Shown: in pieces, positions 42,571-43,884 of the stretch | Layout: the number at the start of each line of letters is the position of its first letter | Numbering within the stretch: position 1 is the first letter of the stretch | Assembly: GCF_017814975.1 (NCBI RefSeq) | Contig: NZ_JAGIQA010000040.1 | Span: forward strand, 1-43,884 | DNA length: 43,884 nt | Direction of reading: 5' to 3' | Origin: Cupriavidus consociatus | GTDB taxonomy: Bacteria > Pseudomonadota > Gammaproteobacteria > Burkholderiales > Burkholderiaceae | The notes under the pieces: generated by a model | The model's database searches: none | Told to the model about the DNA's origin: nothing | Seen by the model: the letters and a program-made list of their open reading frames with translations, nothing else | Position numbers and translations under genes: made by a program

Positions 42571-43527
42571 ATGAATGTGTTTATATTTCGTCTGCTGTCG
42601 CGGCGTGTCGGGCTGGCGCTGATCTCATTGCTGGCCGTCTCGGCCATCGTCTTCGCGATCACGGCGGTACTGCCGGGGGACGCCGCCCAGGAACAGCTCG
42701 GGCAAGACGCGACCCCTGAGGCCCTGGCCGCGCTGCGCAGCCAGATGGGCCTGGACGTGCCGGCGCCGGTGCGCTATGTCCACTGGCTGGGCGGCCTGCT
42801 GACCGGCGATGCCGGCGAGTCCCTGGCTACCCACATGCCGGTGTCGGAGGCCATCGGGAGCCGGCTGCCCAATTCGCTGCTGCTGGCTGGCCTGACCGCG
42901 CTGATCTCGGTGCCGGTGGCGCTGGGCCTCGGCATCCTCGCGGCGGTCTACCGCGGCACCTGGTTCGACCGCGGCGTCAGCCTCGGCGCAGTGGCGGTGG
43001 TCTCCGTGCCCGAATTCCTGGTCGCCACGCTGGCGGTGTTGCTGTTCGCGGTCCAACTGCGCTGGCTGCCGGCGCTGGCCTATGTCGGCAATGACGAATC
43101 CTGGGACAAGGTGCTGCGTTCGCTGGCCATGCCGGTGCTGACGCTGTGCTGCGTGATCGTGGCGCAGATGCTGCGCATGACGCGCGCCGCGGTGATCGAC
43201 CAGCTGCAGGCGCCCTATATCGAGATGGTGCGGCTCAAGGGTGCCTCGTCGACCCGCCTGGTGCTGTTCCACGCGCTTCCCAACGCCATCGGCCCGATCG
43301 CCAATGCCGTGGCGCTGAGCCTGTCCTACCTGCTGGGCGGCGTCATCATCATCGAGACCATCTTCAATTACCCGGGCATCGCCAAGCTGATGGTCGACAG
43401 TGTCGCCCAGCGCGACATGCCCGTGGTCCAGGTATGCGCCATGATTTTCTGCGCCACCTTCCTGACCCTCGTCACGCTTGCCGATGTGTGCGGCATCGTC
43501 GCCAATCCGCGTCTGCGTTACCGCTGA
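42571..43527 (+). CDS. DppB-type ABC transporter permease
   Basis: 318 residues with AAAGGAG just upstream. Six predicted membrane segments: N-terminal VGLALISLLAVSAIVFAITA, then LPNSLLLAGLTALISVPVAL and later helices. The EAA coupling loop IEMVRLKGASSTRLVLFHAL with PNAIGPIA contacts the ATPase, and the end NPRLRYR is typical of DppB. The LPGDAAQ motif after the first helix is a family hallmark. It forms the inner-membrane channel with the DppC-type partner 31 nt downstream; ATPase genes are expected beyond the window. Confidence 0.95.
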   Translation: MNVFIFRLLSRRVGLALISLLAVSAIVFAITAVLPGDAAQEQLGQDATPEALAALRSQMGLDVPAPVRYVHWLGGLLTGDAGESLATHMPVSEAIGSRLPNSLLLAGLTALISVPVALGLGILAAVYRGTWFDRGVSLGAVAVVSVPEFLVATLAVLLFAVQLRWLPALAYVGNDESWDKVLRSLAMPVLTLCCVIVAQMLRMTRAAVIDQLQAPYIEMVRLKGASSTRLVLFHALPNAIGPIANAVALSLSYLLGGVIIIETIFNYPGIAKLMVDSVAQRDMPVVQVCAMIFCATFLTLVTLADVCGIVANPRLRYR

Positions 43528-43558
43528 TGCCTTGAACGCCATGCAGGAGCCGCAATTC

Positions 43559-43884
43559 ATGTCCCCCACTTCCAACACACAAGCCCCGGCCACCCTCGGC
43601 ACGGCCGAAATGCGCCGTCGCCACACGCGCCTTCCCCGGTTAGGCCTCACCGGCTGGATCGGCTGTCTTATCCTCCTTGGCTGGCTGCTCGCCGCCATTC
43701 TCGGCCCGATCCTGATCAACCCCGACGCAGCGGCCTCGGGCGAGCTCCAGGTCTTCGGGCCGATCAGCGCCCACCACTGGCTTGGCACTGACTACATGGG
43801 CCGGGATATGCTCGCGCGCGTGCTGCTCGGCGCGCGCTATACCGTCTGCCTGGCGCTGGTCTCGACACTGTGCGCGAGCGGCAT
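43559..43884 (+). CDS. DppC-type ABC transporter permease (partial, 3' end outside window)
   Basis: First 108 residues from ATG at 43559, with AGGAG at 43545-43549. A polar start is followed by the first membrane segment (LTGWIGCLILLGWLLAAILG) and the family signature HHWLGTDYMGRDMLARVLLG, then the start of the second segment (TVCLALVSTLC). This is the DppC/OppC N-terminus. It forms the heterodimeric channel with the preceding permease. Confidence 0.93.
   Translation, partial: MSPTSNTQAPATLGTAEMRRRHTRLPRLGLTGWIGCLILLGWLLAAILGPILINPDAAASGELQVFGPISAHHWLGTDYMGRDMLARVLLGARYTVCLALVSTLCASG

Overview
The window reads as chromosomal or megaplasmid DNA of a metabolically versatile betaproteobacterium, most likely Cupriavidus or a close Burkholderiaceae relative. 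The grounds are high GC content, Bug/TctC periplasmic receptors, a Gram-negative trimeric porin of Burkholderiales type, AcnA, Acs, and dense catabolic operons. No tRNA, rRNA, CRISPR array, transposase or phage gene was seen. The genus is inferred from gene style only.

Region 1 (1-6.3 kb). A minus-strand run encodes aconitase AcnA, a GntR-type regulator broken by a one-base frameshift, a solute-binding-domain protein without a signal peptide, and the start of a TctC receptor. A Tat-type beta-propeller lactonase diverges from acnA.

Region 2 (6.4-16.1 kb) is the most interesting part. A plus-strand operon holds an alpha/beta hydrolase, an EntE/DhbE-like aryl-acid ligase, a VOC dioxygenase-like protein with an intact His/His/Glu triad, an FAD monooxygenase of the salicylyl-CoA/anthraniloyl-CoA type, a 4-hydroxybenzoyl-CoA-type thioesterase and a maleate isomerase with both catalytic cysteines. 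A crippled MFS transporter, a TetR regulator and a Bug receptor follow. I infer a CoA-dependent route: salicylate (or a 2-substituted analogue) -> aryl-CoA -> gentisyl-CoA -> gentisate -> maleylpyruvate -> maleate + pyruvate -> fumarate. Ring cleavage and hydrolysis would use families other than the classical gentisate enzymes. Two long inverted repeats sharing the half-site TATTTGA/TCAAATA precede the operon and the Bug gene. Gene debris lies at both ends: an MFS fragment, a possible TetR fragment and a 4-hydroxy-2-oxovalerate aldolase fragment.

Region 3 (16.3-23.3 kb). A 1138-residue zinc-ribbon/class III cyclase/ATPase/TPR signalling protein is followed by a convergent tartrate dehydrogenase-like enzyme and a TonB-dependent siderophore receptor with a Fur-box-like palindrome upstream.

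Region 4 (23.6-43.9 kb) looks devoted to nitrogen-containing or acyl-amino compounds and small acids. It has an M20 amidohydrolase, a DUF861-type cupin, a three-subunit HcnABC/opine-oxidase-like flavoenzyme, a HAD type II dehalogenase-like protein, two nearly identical Tat-exported family 5 solute-binding proteins, a GhrA-like 2-hydroxyacid dehydrogenase, a porin, acetyl-CoA synthetase, a tandem GNAT, a bicupin, an aldehyde dehydrogenase and the first two permeases of a Dpp-type ABC importer that runs off the end. A small scrap resembling the HcnC-like oxidase gene lies between bicupin and aldehyde dehydrogenase, hinting at loss or rearrangement of a second oxidase.
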